Source: Beta vulgaris subsp. vulgaris
Lineage: Eukaryota > Streptophyta > Magnoliopsida > Caryophyllales > Amaranthaceae
Assembly: GCF_026745355.1 (NCBI RefSeq)
Contig: NC_079202.1
Span: forward strand, 45,637,673-45,701,672
DNA length: 64,000 bases
Direction: 5' to 3'
This document shows, one piece after another, positions 10,106 to 22,828 of the stretch. Position 1 is the first letter of the stretch. Every line of letters begins with the position of its first letter. Below the pieces are notes generated by a model. The model saw only the letters and a list, made by a program, of their open reading frames with translations. It was not told where the DNA came from and did no database searches. The position numbers were made by a program, and so were the translations under genes.

Positions 10106-12876
10106 TCACGCTTTGACATGTCCGGGATCATCAAGACTCATGGTAGCCACTGACACACCAGCATCTGGAGTTGAGGTGGGGGAATCCTCAGCAACTGATG
10201 AAGATGGAGTACATGACCTCCCGTCAGTGTCATTCTCGTCCTCTTCCTCTTCCTCCTCCTCTGATGGATCATTCTTAGGTGACAGTGAAATCTCGTGCGT
10301 ATGATTGCAACTGGAAGCAACAGAAGCACCATTCCCTTCTTTCCAAGACAATCGCATTTTTTCATCATCCTCTTTCATTCTTTGGGCGTACTTTTGAATA
10401 TCAAAACTATCCGAACTTTTGCCGCCAAATGCAGATTCAAGTTGTTCCATTTCAAAAAGCTCTTCCATAATCTTCATAGTACTCACATCATCAGCATAAA
10501 CAAACTTTACTTTCTTCCGAGTCTTGGGCTCCAAGAAAGGTTTTACCACCTGAAATAAGGTGATAAACACATGGTTGCATGCATTACTATCTTTCCATGG
10601 AAACTTGTATTGAAGACTAAAAAAATCTCTTTGCATGTCCTTGCACTAATGATGCATTTTGTAGCTGATAATAAATTGTGGTAATAGTAATAAATTTACA
10701 TGTAGAATTACAAAGAAAGTTTCAAGTCAATGCCCAAGGTAATGAAACTTCACCCCCATTTCCAAACCGGCATTTTTCTTAATAAACTTTCCGTTGTAAT
10801 AATATCACTTAATACATCTAAAGTGGTAATTGATTATACAAAAATTTGGGAAAGAAGTGAGGTGTTTCAGAGTAAACTAGCAGTAGATTTTCTTCAAAAA
10901 CTGGCCTATAAATCCATTACGAGCGATTACACCATTTATTACCGTGTACCAAATAAAATGTCATTGGCATCTTAATAGAAAGAAGGAGTTGGTTCAGTGG
11001 CTTAGGGGAAGCCAGAAATCTTCAGATGCACAAACACAAGCAACAAGCTGGCTGGAATCAGATAAGAAAATGATATAATACCTTGTAAAATTGTTCAAAA
11101 ATCCTTGGAGGGTTGTACATAATAGCGACACCGAGTCTTTCAGGATAATGGTTTTGTAATACATAGGCAGTTTCCTTGGCTGACTTGAGTGAAATATTTG
11201 TCAGATTGAAATTCCAAAAATCGACCAGCCAGACCATCTGCTCCTGATTAGGTGGTAAGTTAAGGATGGCATTTTCCATGCAATACACCAAGTATTTTAT
11301 TTGCGCTGCTACAGACTTTGAGTTCTGCAACAGAAGCACAGAAATCTATCAGTTTGACTGGGAGGTGGCTATATAAGCACATTGATAATAACGTCACAAA
11401 GACTAGAAATCTGCCAACAGACCGTAAGCTACTAAGTACTAAGCACTAAAGCACATATAAAAAATCAACAAAGGCAAAAATATCAGAGAAGATAATCATA
11501 TTGTAAAACTGCCAAGGTATACTTGATACAGATTTACCAAATTTAAGGACTGATAATGAGTTTGCTGGTCCTTTTCTGTGAATGCAATAGCGATGCATCT
11601 TCACTTTACTTTGATGTTTTTCACTACCAATTATTACCATCTAGAGAAGTGGGTATAAATGCTAAACAAGAGCGCAAAATTATGCATATCCACATGGGAC
11701 ATCCATAAACAAACTAAAATGGGCTCTCCTCATTAATGACATTCCACCAAACTAGCCATATTGGATTATGAAAGAACAAAAATTTAAAAAAAAAGACTGC
11801 TAGAACTATTGTTAGTAACTAGTACTTCTTGCGATCCTACGATTGTACAATCCGGAGGAGCCTCATCGATCCCGATCATACGTAGGATCTTAATTTTGTA
11901 GGATCTCTCGATCCTACCCAACCACAAAAGTCACATGGTAGGATCTTAATACGATTCTATAATCCTACAACTCTACAATCCGATCCTATCGTGACAGAAT
12001 CATAAAGTAATTTCATTTTTATATTCCTCCTATTAGATTTTGATTGTGTGTCACTTCACTTTTTAACATGTGTAAATTTTTAACATAAGGTTCTCACCAT
12101 ATTCTAGCATAATTATCTCTATTTTACTGAATAGTAAGATCCTACGATCTTACGATCCGATCCCATCAATTTGATTCTACCAACCTCTACGATCCAAAGT
12201 AGGATCCCAATCCTGATAACATTGGCTATAGCATAAAACCATGACCAATTATGACATTACATGAACCACTTAATCTTCCTATTTTCGTTAATGGACAAAT
12301 AATAATAATAGCACCTGACAAGACGGACGCATGACGAGGACAGGTCTCCCTTTCTTGTCAACAGAAGTTGATCTGTATACTTTTCCCGATTCAGCTTCAG
12401 AAGCAATATCTTCCTGAATTAGTGGAAACATATTGCAATCAATTTTTAACCTTTTCGGATATAAGAAGTTCATAACAGAAAAGCACACATACCCAGCGAA
12501 TTTGTTCAGGCTTGAATCCTAATCTCCATTGCAAAGAATCTTTCAACATCTTTGTGGCCTTTTTAACATTCCAATTTCGTGCTGTCAAGTAGCTTGCAAT
12601 TAATGCATCAGAACAAAATGTAGATAACTTTTCTGGGATCGGACTTATTGCCGTTCTTACCAATTCAATCTGCATATGTACCATCCAAGAAAGTTCCAAT
12701 GTATTACAAAGTCAAAAACAAATTGAGATTGCGCTCAAACATGTGGTATAAACTATATGTAAAATCTACAGAAGTATGACATTATGAAGTACCTTCTTTA
12801 GTTCTTCTTCATGTGACAAACATTGTTCTTGAATATTAGAAGTATTAGAAGTAGATATCTTCAAATTTGTGTTCAT
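10106..12876 (-). CDS. SEC14-like CRAL-TRIO phosphatidylinositol-transfer-type protein
   Basis: Five coding exons on the minus strand: 12793-12876, 12493-12669, 12315-12413, 11082-11324 and 10106-10549. All introns are GT-AG and the sum is 1047 nt, giving 348 aa. Residues about 30-87 form the CRAL-TRIO N-terminal helical region (LIASYLTARNWNVKKA). Residues about 100-245 form the lipid-binding lobe, including WLVDFWNF, HYPERLGVAIMYNPP and VVKPFLEP..KVKFVY. The last ~90 residues are Ser/Glu-rich with a run of glutamates and are probably disordered. Such proteins bind and present phosphoinositides or other lipids at membranes. There is no GOLD or nodulin domain, so this is the short SEC14-only class. 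The start is the first Met in frame after a splice acceptor at 12895. It looks intact. Confidence 0.92.
11820..12215. repeat. GATCCTAC-rich repeat in an intron of the SEC14-like gene
   Basis: The words GATCCTAC, GTAGGATC and CGATCC recur many times at both edges (11830-12000 and 12140-12215) around an AT-rich centre. The two edges are roughly inverted, which suggests a small transposable element. I could not find a convincing target duplication. Confidence 0.55.
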
Positions 12877-13057
12877 TGCTACGGAGACAGATCCCTGTAC
12901 AACAACAGATTAATATTACAAATTGAAAGAGTCGTCATTAGCACCATATCATTGCCCTTCTCCCTCCACTCACATCCAGGGTATGAGGCACGACTGTTCG
13001 AGGCATTGGGGTAATATTAACGTTGATAAAAATACACAAATGTTCCCTTCCTATATA

Positions 13058-13323
13058 CTACCTCTGTTTCAAATTAATTGTTACACTTACACTTTTCACA
13101 CATGCCGATGCAAAACTTTGAGGACGTATATCTTTAGTTTTGTATTTGTAAAAATTATAAAAAGTACATATTAATAAAATACATACTAATACGAATCTAA
13201 CAAGATCCCACATGAGTCATGACTATGTTTTTATTCACGTATAAATCACAAATGAGGGTCAAAGTGCAATTTGTGAATAGTGTAAAATGTCAAAGTGTAA
13301 CAATTAATTTGAAACAGAGGTAG
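13058..13323. mobile_element. Stowaway-like MITE in the SEC14 leader intron
   Basis: A 266-bp element with inverted ends CTACCTCTGTTTCAAATTAA and its complement, flanked by TA dinucleotides, as for Tc1/mariner elements. A related copy lies at 51362-51610: both share the segment 'ttgttacacttacacttttc' and an interior stretch. Confidence 0.88.
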
Positions 13324-13326
13324 TAT

Positions 13327-14280
13327 ATACTAATTGGTAAAACCTATAAATTGACACAATTAGCTCTTCATTCCAGTCATTTCTTGAAATATAGGCAGTT
13401 TAATGTTCATCAGAAGTGAGCAAGAAAAAGCTTAATCATCTTAACAAACTAAGATATTACTTCCTAGTTCCTATAGACAGAGTAAACGAACGAATTAATC
13501 TAAAAAATTTAAAAACTCGTAAGAGGACAAATTGGGTTATTTAGTGTCTAAACAATTTCAGCTAATTTGCCCTTTATGATTTACCTTGTCTATTATCTTC
13601 CTGTAACGCTAAAACTGTGTGCCAAGGAGTTTGTCGCAAATATTCTTAAAAACCGTAGCAATTATGTTATAACAAAGAATATAACCTCCAAAGTAATGCA
13701 AAACCACCTACAAGTAAACCTTGCTTATAGATCATATCAACGTATCTTGCAGATTTTATTCGATACAACCCGTAGAAGGCAAAATGCAGTCTAATTACGA
13801 TTGAAATTAATACATTAGATATTGAACAAATATTCATCTTTAATTTTATTTTTAATTTTTTATTTATTTATTCAATTCTCTAGAGAGGGTTGACTGACTT
13901 TAAGCTTAATTACCAGCCAAAAACCTCCCAGAAAAAACGGGGAAACAAAACAACTACACCAGATTAATCCGAAAACCACTTAGTCAAATCAAAAGCCATA
14001 AAAACAGTTGAATTTAAATTAAATTTGATTTATTTTCTTCAAAAATCCTAATACTATGATAATTTACGCAATACAAAATCATAGCATTGACCAATATGAA
14101 AATCTATGCAACATAAGCAATATTTAAAAAGGGGGTGAAAAACCCTTTTTAAAGAACATAATCAACATAATAGTATGACAAATTGAAAACAAAATTTATA
14201 TGGGTATGGGAAAATCATAACATAATAACAAAATAACAAAAATTCAACCCAAATCAAAAAAAAAAAAAATCAAAAACTTA
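13327..14280. other. Remainder of the SEC14 leader intron, no gene seen
   Basis: AT-rich sequence with A-runs near 14250-14270. Short open frames here show no recognisable protein. Confidence 0.4.
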
Positions 14281-15148
14281 CAGAAATGTTTGCTGGGTTT
14301 AAGCTGAGACTCTGTAAAATCAAGATTGTGGTGAAATGAAGATAGAGAAATTAAAAGAGGTGAGGGGAGGGGAATCGGGTAGGATATTTGAGAGATGATG
14401 AGGACTGATTCAAGTGATGTGATGTGATGTTGAGTGGGGAGTAATAAAAACTTTGTGAATTAAAGACACACACATGGATTTACTTTTTTTTTTTTCTTGG
14501 TTTGTGTTGTTGGACTTTTATAGTTTGTTTGCTCTCTTTGTTCGTGCGTGGCCCTTTTTGAATATAAACATAGTCAACCGTACACGTTCGTTATATTGAA
14601 TGTCCTTTGCTAATTGCTATCTTAATTCTTATAAAGTGATCGTGTTCATATGGCATAAAGGAAGGGAGTATGACTCATCTAGAAGGAGAGCTGATGTCTG
14701 AATTTTAGTCGGGTTGGGTCAAATTTCCTAATGGAAAAAGCTATATGCAGCCTTAAGGGCTGTATATAAGAAGCTAAAAATGGAAATAAGTTGCATTAAT
14801 TGATCATTTATTACATCGGTTGATGCAAAGTTTTTTCATAAATTCACAACTTATTTCCATTTTAAGTAGTGTATTTATGTCTTATATGGAACCCTAAGGG
14901 CTGCATATAGCATAACCTTTTCCTAATCCTAACAATAATAAAAGAGGGAGTGTTCCTAATCAAACAAAACTCTCTGCTTCGTGAGAGAGCTTGTTTGGTT
15001 AGGCTCAAACACCTGATTCTTTTTACTGCTTTGCTCCCAAATCAAAAGCCATTCACATGGCTTGCTTAATTTTTTGCCACATAAAGAAACTGACCCACTT
15101 ATCTGTTCAAACTTATCTCTTCTTTTTTCCATTTGCATTTGTCATGTA

Positions 15149-15952
15149 CAGGGGCGGATCTAGGGGGTGGCCTACCCGGGCCACGGCCCACCCCATGATC
15201 CAAACAAAATACAAATAACCTTTGTTGAAGAAATTAAGCAGATATCTTGGATAGTCCAGTTGGTGCAAGGGATATAAGAAGTTATGTGAAGAGTGGGGTT
15301 CGAATCCTTGTAAATTGTAGTTTGTGATTCTCCATTAATTATTTGGTCCTTTCAACTCAAAAAATACTTGGCTTGTCTTTTTTGTCATTTCTATGTGTCT
15401 GGTCTTTTGTTTTTCAAAAAAAAAAAAAATCCTTCAAGGACTTTAACCTTTATTTATTTTCTCTATTATTTTGAAGGTGAGTTAATTCTTCAATACTTAC
15501 CATGTTCACAATATCTTGCTTATAATTTGAAATTCACAGTGATAATATTATATTTATATAATATTGATCAATGTTTCTTAATAAATTGAATTAAAAAAAT
15601 ATTCAACACCCTTTGTGATACCCTTTTTTGTTTAAATACTTGCTTTACATTCTCTTCATATTCTTAGTCGTTACGATTTAATTGTAAAATTTAAATAAAA
15701 AAAATTAGAATAAATACTATCTTTGTTTTAAAGTGTTTTTTGCACTTCTTTTTTTTTTTTATCTGTCTAATAATGTTATTTACACTTGCATTTACTCACT
15801 ATCTCCTCTCCCATTTGCCTTTGGGATGAAGAGAATATTATTTAAATTAAAAATAAAGCAAGTATATATAGGATCTAAATGACATTTTTTAAGAAAATTA
15901 ACGCTTTAATAAATTTGGCCCACCCCACTTAAAAATCCTGGATCCGCCACTG
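15149..15952. mobile_element. Non-autonomous hAT element (804 bp)
   Basis: The terminal inverted repeats are CAGGGGCGGATC at the left and GATCCGCCACTG at the right. A perfect 8-bp target duplication, GTCATGTA, lies at 15141-15148 and 15953-15960. Eight-bp duplications are the mark of the hAT superfamily. The interior is AT-rich and has no transposase frame, so it relied on a partner element. Confidence 0.92.
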
Positions 15953-15960
15953 GTCATGTA

Positions 15961-17746
15961 CCTCATAAATCAACATCCTCCAAAATTTCTGTAGATTGTA
16001 GAATTTCATCCATCCACAAACTCAGAAGTACAAAGTCCAAGTGCAAAATCGAAGGTGAATTCTTCTTCCTCTGTTTTTCCATTTTCATCTAATTTGCTTT
16101 ACCATTGTCAATTTTGATTGTTCTTCGATTTATTTTCCCCAAACATAACTGAGAGTTAAACTTCCTCTGCCTCTTCAAAGCCTCCAGGCAGGCTTGTATT
16201 CTATTGAAACTTTCGAAAAGAACCAGTATAGTTTTGGGTGCATAGAAGCGTGATCAAAGCATACTATGTCACACATTTGTGAATGAATTAAACTTCCTAT
16301 CTCAAAATTCAAGTTGCTTCTTTCACATAGAATTTTATTTGACATGAAAATCTCGAGCTTTTTTGGGCATTCTGATGCTTATCAGTAAAAATTTGCAGGT
16401 TCTTTATGCATGTTCTGCACCTTTTGATTTCCTTAGTCACTTATGGATGATAGTGGCTGATTAGGGAGTAAAGCTTCTTACCAAAATGTTTTCTAATCTC
16501 AGGTGGTGACCGCCTTATGGCTCTTATCTGTTGTTGGTAGCTTATTTTCTTTCTTCACCCTTGCTTATACATGTATGAATATTTATCCTTCTTGTTATCT
16601 TGCAAATTTTTATGTATCTTTTTGATGCTTTACTATGTGAAGTTGTTACATGTGTGTGTGTTTTTATTTAATCTCAGCATCTGATGTGATAGGTTTAATG
16701 ATCAATGCCATACTAATCTACTGTTTTAAACATGGCAGTTTATAATTCTTCTATGATCCAAGTAATCTCGTTGACAACAATAACAATTAAAAAGCACTAT
16801 ATAGTGAAATTCAATTAACCGAATTACAAAGATTCTTGGAAAAGGAATACTGATGTTGAATTAAAATTGGTTGTACCCAAATAAGGGTCTGGTTCGACCA
16901 GAGCAAGTGCAGATGCAATTTTCACCACAAAACAAAACATATTAAAGCACATAATAATTAACAAAAATCAACAAAAAATTAAAATAAAAACCCACGCATT
17001 GAGAGAGAGATAAAATAAAGTTCAAGAGAGGAAAGAGAAAGGGGAAAAAACCCACCCATTAAGGAAGAAGAGCACGCATGCTGAGCCTTTTATTGTGGGC
17101 TTTTCTTTTAAAACAAATTCCAACTATCTCATAGTGGAAGTATAGGTGGTCATCATGCCCTTAAAATTCTCTCCATAATAATAATTTGGGCCAAATTATT
17201 ATTGACGGAGCAACTACTCCCCTTTAGTACTTACCAGTACTTTTTCGATTCCTTCACATCACCACTCTTCAAAACATATATGCACAATATGATATTTCTA
17301 TTTTAAGTAGTTTTTTTAAAAAAAATTGTATGTCATAACTTGACAGTGGATGTATAAATGGGTATTTATTAAAACACATGAGACATGACACACCAAATTG
17401 TCTAATTTTAGTAGTTCAAATTACTAATTTTCAATTATATTCCTATTCACGCCATCTTTTGTTTTATGCATTTTTTAAACATGAAAGCATTACAAAGACT
17501 TACACTTAAAAGTCATATTTGGCCCTGCTATCAACAAAGGTGTGTCCTCACAAATCACAATACAGTCTATTTTTGGTTCTCGTTCGAAATGTTAATTTTG
17601 TTATAGTTCATCTTACTTTGTATGTTCACTTATTCTTCTATTTAGATTATAGCTAATCTTACTTTGCATGTTTATATATTATTGTGTTTAATAGTATATG
17701 TAAGTTATCCCACACAATATAAAACATTACAATTAACTTTAAACAT
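15961..17746. other. Intergenic DNA, no gene recognised
   Basis: AT-rich sequence before the Helitron. A purine-rich patch lies at 17000-17060. The 5' end of the Helitron may lie in here but I could not recognise it. No protein-coding segment was identified. Confidence 0.4.
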
Positions 17747-19254
17747 GGAAGAGAAAGCTCATGGTCTGAGGAAAATAAAGAAAAACTTAGAAAAAAATGG
17801 AGGGATGCGTATCACATGAAAAAGAAACAAGTCGAAACTTCTATTCACTCACTTTCACGTAAAGAAAACACAATTTCCACACATGAATCATCACAATTGT
17901 CTGAATCACAAAATAATCCTTCACAAAAGAGAAGTTGGTATGCAATGCTACCTGAAGAAAAAAAGGAGGATATTCGGAAAAAGAAACGACAACTGTATGC
18001 AACCCATAAAAAAACACAAAGAGCTCTAATTATCAACGATGGAGAGTTAACAATTTCCTATATTAGTTACGTGACAAGAAATCAAGCTTCATCACTTCCT
18101 TTGCATAAAGGAAAAGCTACAACAACCCGTTATACATCTTTTGAAAAAGTTACTACAATATATTGTGAAGTATTAGGTTGTTATAATACTGTACATGAAT
18201 TATTTGATAGGTATATAGTAACCGTGATAATTTTTATAACAATATGTTCTTGCTCTAAAGATGGAGGTTCTTGCATAGATACGACTGCTTATTTTGATTC
18301 TCAAGACTTGATAGGTATCATTCTTAACATAATTTCATTACAAACCAAAAAAAGATGTATGTAAAACGGACATATATATGTAGGCGTACCCGTTAACAAC
18401 CAAAAATTCATCAACTCCTATTCCACACATCGCCGAAATACTACCTCAAGTAAAGCCATGCATTTACTATGGAGCCAACAGATTTTATCATGAGCCTAAA
18501 CACTTTTGTTGTGACGATGGTAATATAACACTAGCTTCGAACAATGTTCCTGAAAAACTTTACACCTTATATACATCTAATTCAGAAGAAAGCAAATCAT
18601 TTCACAAATATTCACGTACTTATAACAATTCATTTGCATTCACCTCCTTTGGTGTTATTTATGATAAAGAATTGTGTAAAAGAAACAAAGGAATATACAC
18701 TTTTAGAGTTCAAGGACAAGTCTATCACTTTATCAATGAACTACTTCCAACTGATAATGAACCAAATCATTTGCAGCTGTATTTTATGATACAGATAATG
18801 AGATCGACAATTGACTAAAGGTGTTGGAAAAAATGAATGCCAAAATCGTGAACAAACTTATCTAATGTTTAGATATCAATCCTTACTCCAACTTCTTCAG
18901 AAGTCTAAGAGATATCCCAAATTTAGAAGACCAAAAAGTTATCATAAGATCTGATCCAACTTTAGACCAACGAACAACGCTCCAACAACATCACAGGTAG
19001 CTGCAATATGGATTGAAAATGATGAATCAACTAAACTTAAAGAACGAGATATTGTCGTATATGGTCATAGTGGTGAAAATCATAGAGTGAAATATTATTA
19101 TGGTTGTTATGACCCACTACAATATCCACTATTATTTCCTTTTGGAGATATTGGATGGCATGAACGCATAGAAAAGATAAATAAAAAAACAGGAGATTTA
19201 CATTGTCACGACAATTTAGGAAATGATTACAATGAGATTACCTCTTCTGGAATA
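17747..19254 (+). pseudogene. Helitron Rep/helicase, N-terminal part
   Basis: Coding begins around 17747 in a frame rich in Lys/Glu/Arg that contains the 'WYAMLPEEKKEDIRKKKR' phrase, found near the N-terminus of plant Helitron helicases. From about 18430 the 'YYGANRFYHEP..FCCDDG' zinc-like region and 'SRTYNNSFAFTSFGVIYDKE' to 'KGIYTFRVQGQVYHFINELLP' follow. A frameshift occurs near 18780. The segment at 19087-19254 carries 'YYGCYDPLQYPLLFPFGDIGW', the start of the Helitron-like N domain. The LTR at 19260 interrupts it. Confidence 0.85.
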
Positions 19255-19259
19255 CTTTT

Positions 19260-20602
19260 TGTTGTATTCACGATTTTAATGATGACAAATGATGTTATTG
19301 AGTCTAGGAAATTAATTATGTAACTTTGAATTTATTTTACATAAACTCATAATATCTCGAGGCTAATTTATTTAATTATAACTTGTGGAGAAATGGTTAT
19401 GAGTTTAACCTAGTCAAGTTATTTAAATAAATTAATTCCTACTAGATAATTAATTTCGTAACTTCGAATTAATTTTAATATTCTCTTGAGAATAATTTAT
19501 TTAATTATAACTTGTGGAGAAATGGTTATGAGTTTAACCTATTCAAGTTATTTAAATAAATTAGTGAATATGCTCGAAATGTTATGTGTTAAATTGCTTT
19601 TAATTAACCAAATAACATGAGAATATTATTTTAAATAAAATAATTTTCATGATATTTGTTGGAGTATGCTTTGTTATTATTCTACAGGTTAAAAGAATTA
19701 TTCTGTTGAAAACAAGAAATAACAAACCGAGCTATAATAGAGGAAGCGCATCAGGCTGCAGTTCCTACAATCCAGGAGACTGGAAACTGACTGACCAATC
19801 AGCTCTTAGAATCCAGGGACTAGAAATTGTTTGACAAGTCAGTTCATAGAATCCAGGAGATCTAACTAACTCCCAAATATTCAGCCTCCAACAAACTTCA
19901 CGAGGAAGTAATGGTTAATTGCAAGTGGATTTGAATGTGGAGTTAGTGGGAGAAGATCATGGATGAAATGGCTACATCAACGAATAGATCATGGGTCACT
20001 TCTAACACCCATGACTGCTTAGTGGAGCAAAAATAGGAGCTGATGTGATCTTCCATATATAGCTCACTGAGGAACCAGAATAAATGGATAACTTCCTAGA
20101 TTTAATTGTATTATTTTGTAAGGAAGTTTATTTCGGTTTTAATACTCTTCAAAGCAATTATTCTTGTAATAACTTTCGAGTGTTGGGTGAGTGAGATTTA
20201 GAGAACAAAATCTTGTACTCAACAGAAAGAGAAAGAGAAAGAGAAGACTTCGAGTGAAGTCAAGAGAGAAAAGTCACGAGTTCAGGGGGAACAAGGTGAC
20301 TGGGGAACTAGTTCCTAGAGGAACAAAGAAGGTCCAATTTTAGGTTGTACAAAAGAGAGTCTTTTGGCCTAGTATGTTAAAGAGAGTTTGAGTCAAAATC
20401 CCTCGTGGTCAAAGTTTTTCTTCCTATTGGGCCTAGGAAGTTTTCCTTGTAAAAATCTCATGTGCTTGTCTCTTTCTAATTTTGTGTGCTTGTCTCTTTC
20501 TAATTTCGAGTTTGTCTTAATTTCGCAAAAAGTTTGAAAATTTCCCTAACTACAATTCACCCCCCCTCTTGTAGTTGATCTAGTGTTTATACAAGACTAA
20601 CA
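19260..20602 (+). mobile_element. Solo LTR of a SIRE-type copia element (1343 bp)
   Basis: The ends are TGTTG...TAACA, with a perfect 5-bp target duplication CTTTT at 19255-19259 and 20603-20607. It is related to the LTR at 8342-9684 in the opposite orientation: both start TGTTG with a downstream ATGACAAA, and both carry near the far end a GTGGTC...TTCTTC...GGGCC block and a CTACAATTCACCCCCC-type stretch. No internal retroviral sequence remains, as expected after recombination between two LTRs. It contains a partial tandem repeat of about 65 bp (19364-19428 and 19490-19555). Confidence 0.93.
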
Positions 20603-20712
20603 CTTTTTCAAAGGGAAGGAAGAGGTACGTCTAATCAACATCATTGTAATAAACTTATTTTCGCCTCTCGTAGATATTTTTAATTATACCATATATCATT
20701 TGTTTTCCTGCA

Positions 20713-21543
20713 GTGCTTAATAAAGGAAAGAAAACAATGAACACCGTATCATGTAGGGAATACTACTGTTACAAATTTCAAATTCGGCCTTTTAAAAAGG
20801 AAATCATCCTACATTCTCGACGTCTATTACAACAACTAGCTGTTGACATGTACATAAAACTAGAAACATCTCGACTAGATTATTTTAGAAACCGTCAAGA
20901 AGAAATTCGAGCAGAATTATACAAAGGCATTATTGATAGTGTGTCTATAGGTGAGAATCGTGGTTCAAAAGTCGGAAAAAGAATAATTCTACCTGCTTCA
21001 TTTACTGGTGGCCCTAGAGATATGCGTCGCCAATATATTGATGCTATGACTTTAGTTCAAAGATTTGGTAAACCTGACATATTTCTCACTATGACTTGTA
21101 ATCCTAATTGGTTTGAAATACAACAAGAATTGCGTTTTGGAGAACAAGCACAAGATAGGCCCGATCTTGTAGCAAGAATTTTTAAAGCTAAACTTGAGAA
21201 GTTAAAATTCTATTTATTCAAAAAACATATTATCGGAAAAGTAAGTGCTCACGTGTATGTAGTTGAATTCCAAAAAAGAGGATTACCACATGCTCATTTT
21301 CTCATAATTTTACAACCTACATATAAATTAACTTCCCCCGAATTATACGACAAAATTGTATGCGTTGAACTCCCAAACAAGGAACAAACCCCTCACTTAC
21401 ACTCACGTGTTGCTAAACATATGATACATGGCCCATGTAGCTTCTTAAACAAAGCAAATGTTTATATGACGAAAGAAGGTCGCTGTAAAAACAAATATCC
21501 TAAAGATTTTTGTGCTATAACAACTCATGGAGAAAATTCATAA
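20713..21543 (+). pseudogene. Helitron Helitron-like N / Rep nuclease part
   Basis: A 276-residue open segment that probably starts as an exon after an acceptor (TTTTCCTGCAG) at 20712. It contains 'GPRDMRRQYIDAMTLVQRFG' and 'PDIFLTMTCNPNW', and the HUH metal-binding motif in GLPHAHFLI. This nuclease nicks DNA and forms a covalent link through Tyr during rolling-circle transposition. The frame closes with TAA at 21541 where the family normally continues, an inactivating mutation. Confidence 0.92.
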
Positions 21544-22770
21544 CCTAGGTATAGAAGACGAAATGATGGTCAACTTGTGAAAGTTCGAGGTGCTAAATTA
21601 GATAATAGATGGGTCATTCCTTATAACCCTTTTTTATTGGTAACATTTGATTGTCATATTAATGTTGAAATATGCTCAACAATTAGTGCTGTGAAATACT
21701 TGTATAGATATGTATACAAAGGATATGATTGAGTAGCGTTTAATTTATAATCCCAACAAGATAAAACTGAGATAAATGAGATTGACACATTTCAATCAAC
21801 AAGGTGGATTTCTGCTCCAGAGGCTATGTGGAGGATCTATAAATTCGTTTTATATGAAATTCATCCCCCCATCATTAATTTACAACTACATCTTGAAGAT
21901 AGACAATTTATCACGTTCACCAAACACACTAATCTAAATAACATTATAAATACCGAGTCTTCCTCAAAAACAATGCTAACAGAATATTTCGCTATGAACA
22001 AAATTGATTTAAATACAAGTAAATTGCTACACAAAGACTTCCCCGAGTTCTATGTATGGGATAAAAAAAGCAAAACATGGAATCTTAGAAAAGAACGAAA
22101 TGTCGTAGGCCTTGTTGTAACTGCTAATCTAATAGAAGGTGAAAGATACCATTTGCGCTTATTATTAAACCACATTAAAGGTGCCACTTCTTTTAAGACT
22201 TTAAAAACCATTAATGGAAAAGAAACATCCTCATTTCAGGAAGCTGCCTTACTAAATGGATTATTAGAGACAAACACTTATATTGAGCAATGTCTTGAAG
22301 AAGCTTCTCTATTTCAGATGCCATACTCATTAAGAATGCTTTTTGCTACATTACTAGCATATTGTAATCCAATTAATCCAAAAGTCTTATGGAACAAGTT
22401 CGAACATAAATTAAGTGAGGATTTTAAATACTCCAATTTACCAAAAGAAACTATAAGAATAAAGGTTCTCCAAAGTATTAATTCCATATTAGAATCAATG
22501 AAAAAAGATATAAATAATTTTCCTTTAATAAATGGAGCTATCAATTTACAAGAAAATCTGAAAACAATTAAAGAATTAGAAAATGAAACAAATATAATAG
22601 CGTCTGAAGAAGATCTACTTTCGGTGTCCAAACTAAATAAAGAACAAAAATGTGCATATGACACCATAATGGCAAAAGTAATATCCAACGAACCAGGAGC
22701 CTTCTTTATCGATGGCTCAGGAGGAACAAGAAAAACTTATCTATATATTGCCCTATTAACTACTTTGTGA
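21544..22770 (+). pseudogene. Helitron Rep C-terminal to helicase Walker A region
   Basis: Out of the upstream frame, the catalytic Tyr region reads KYLYRYVYKGYD and is followed at once by a TGA near 21730. From 21826 a long frame runs through 'MWRIYKF' and 'LPHKDFPEFYVW'-like sequence to the helicase start 'LNKEQKCAYD'. The Walker A is GSGGTRKT at 22713-22736, where the expected Gly before Lys is Arg. The frame stops at 22768-22770 just before the next helicase segment. Confidence 0.88.
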
Positions 22771-22828
22771 TCACAACATTTTATAGCTTTAGCATCAGCA
22801 ACATCTGGAATATATTGCTGCATCAAAT

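Larger units (their letters stand above)
12877..14460 (-). other. 5' leader and leader intron of the SEC14-like gene
   Basis: On the minus strand an acceptor (TACAG) ends at 12895, leaving an 18-nt piece of 5' UTR before the ATG. A good donor (GTAAGT) lies at 14276-14281, so a non-coding first exon ending at 14282 is likely, with the transcription start somewhere near 14400. The leader intron holds a Stowaway MITE. Positions are inferred from splice motifs only. Confidence 0.5.

Noticed and set aside
14956..15138. 60-residue open frame on the minus strand with protein-like composition
   Set aside because: No recognised motif, no splice partners found, and it is bordered by a hAT insertion. 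Too weak to call.
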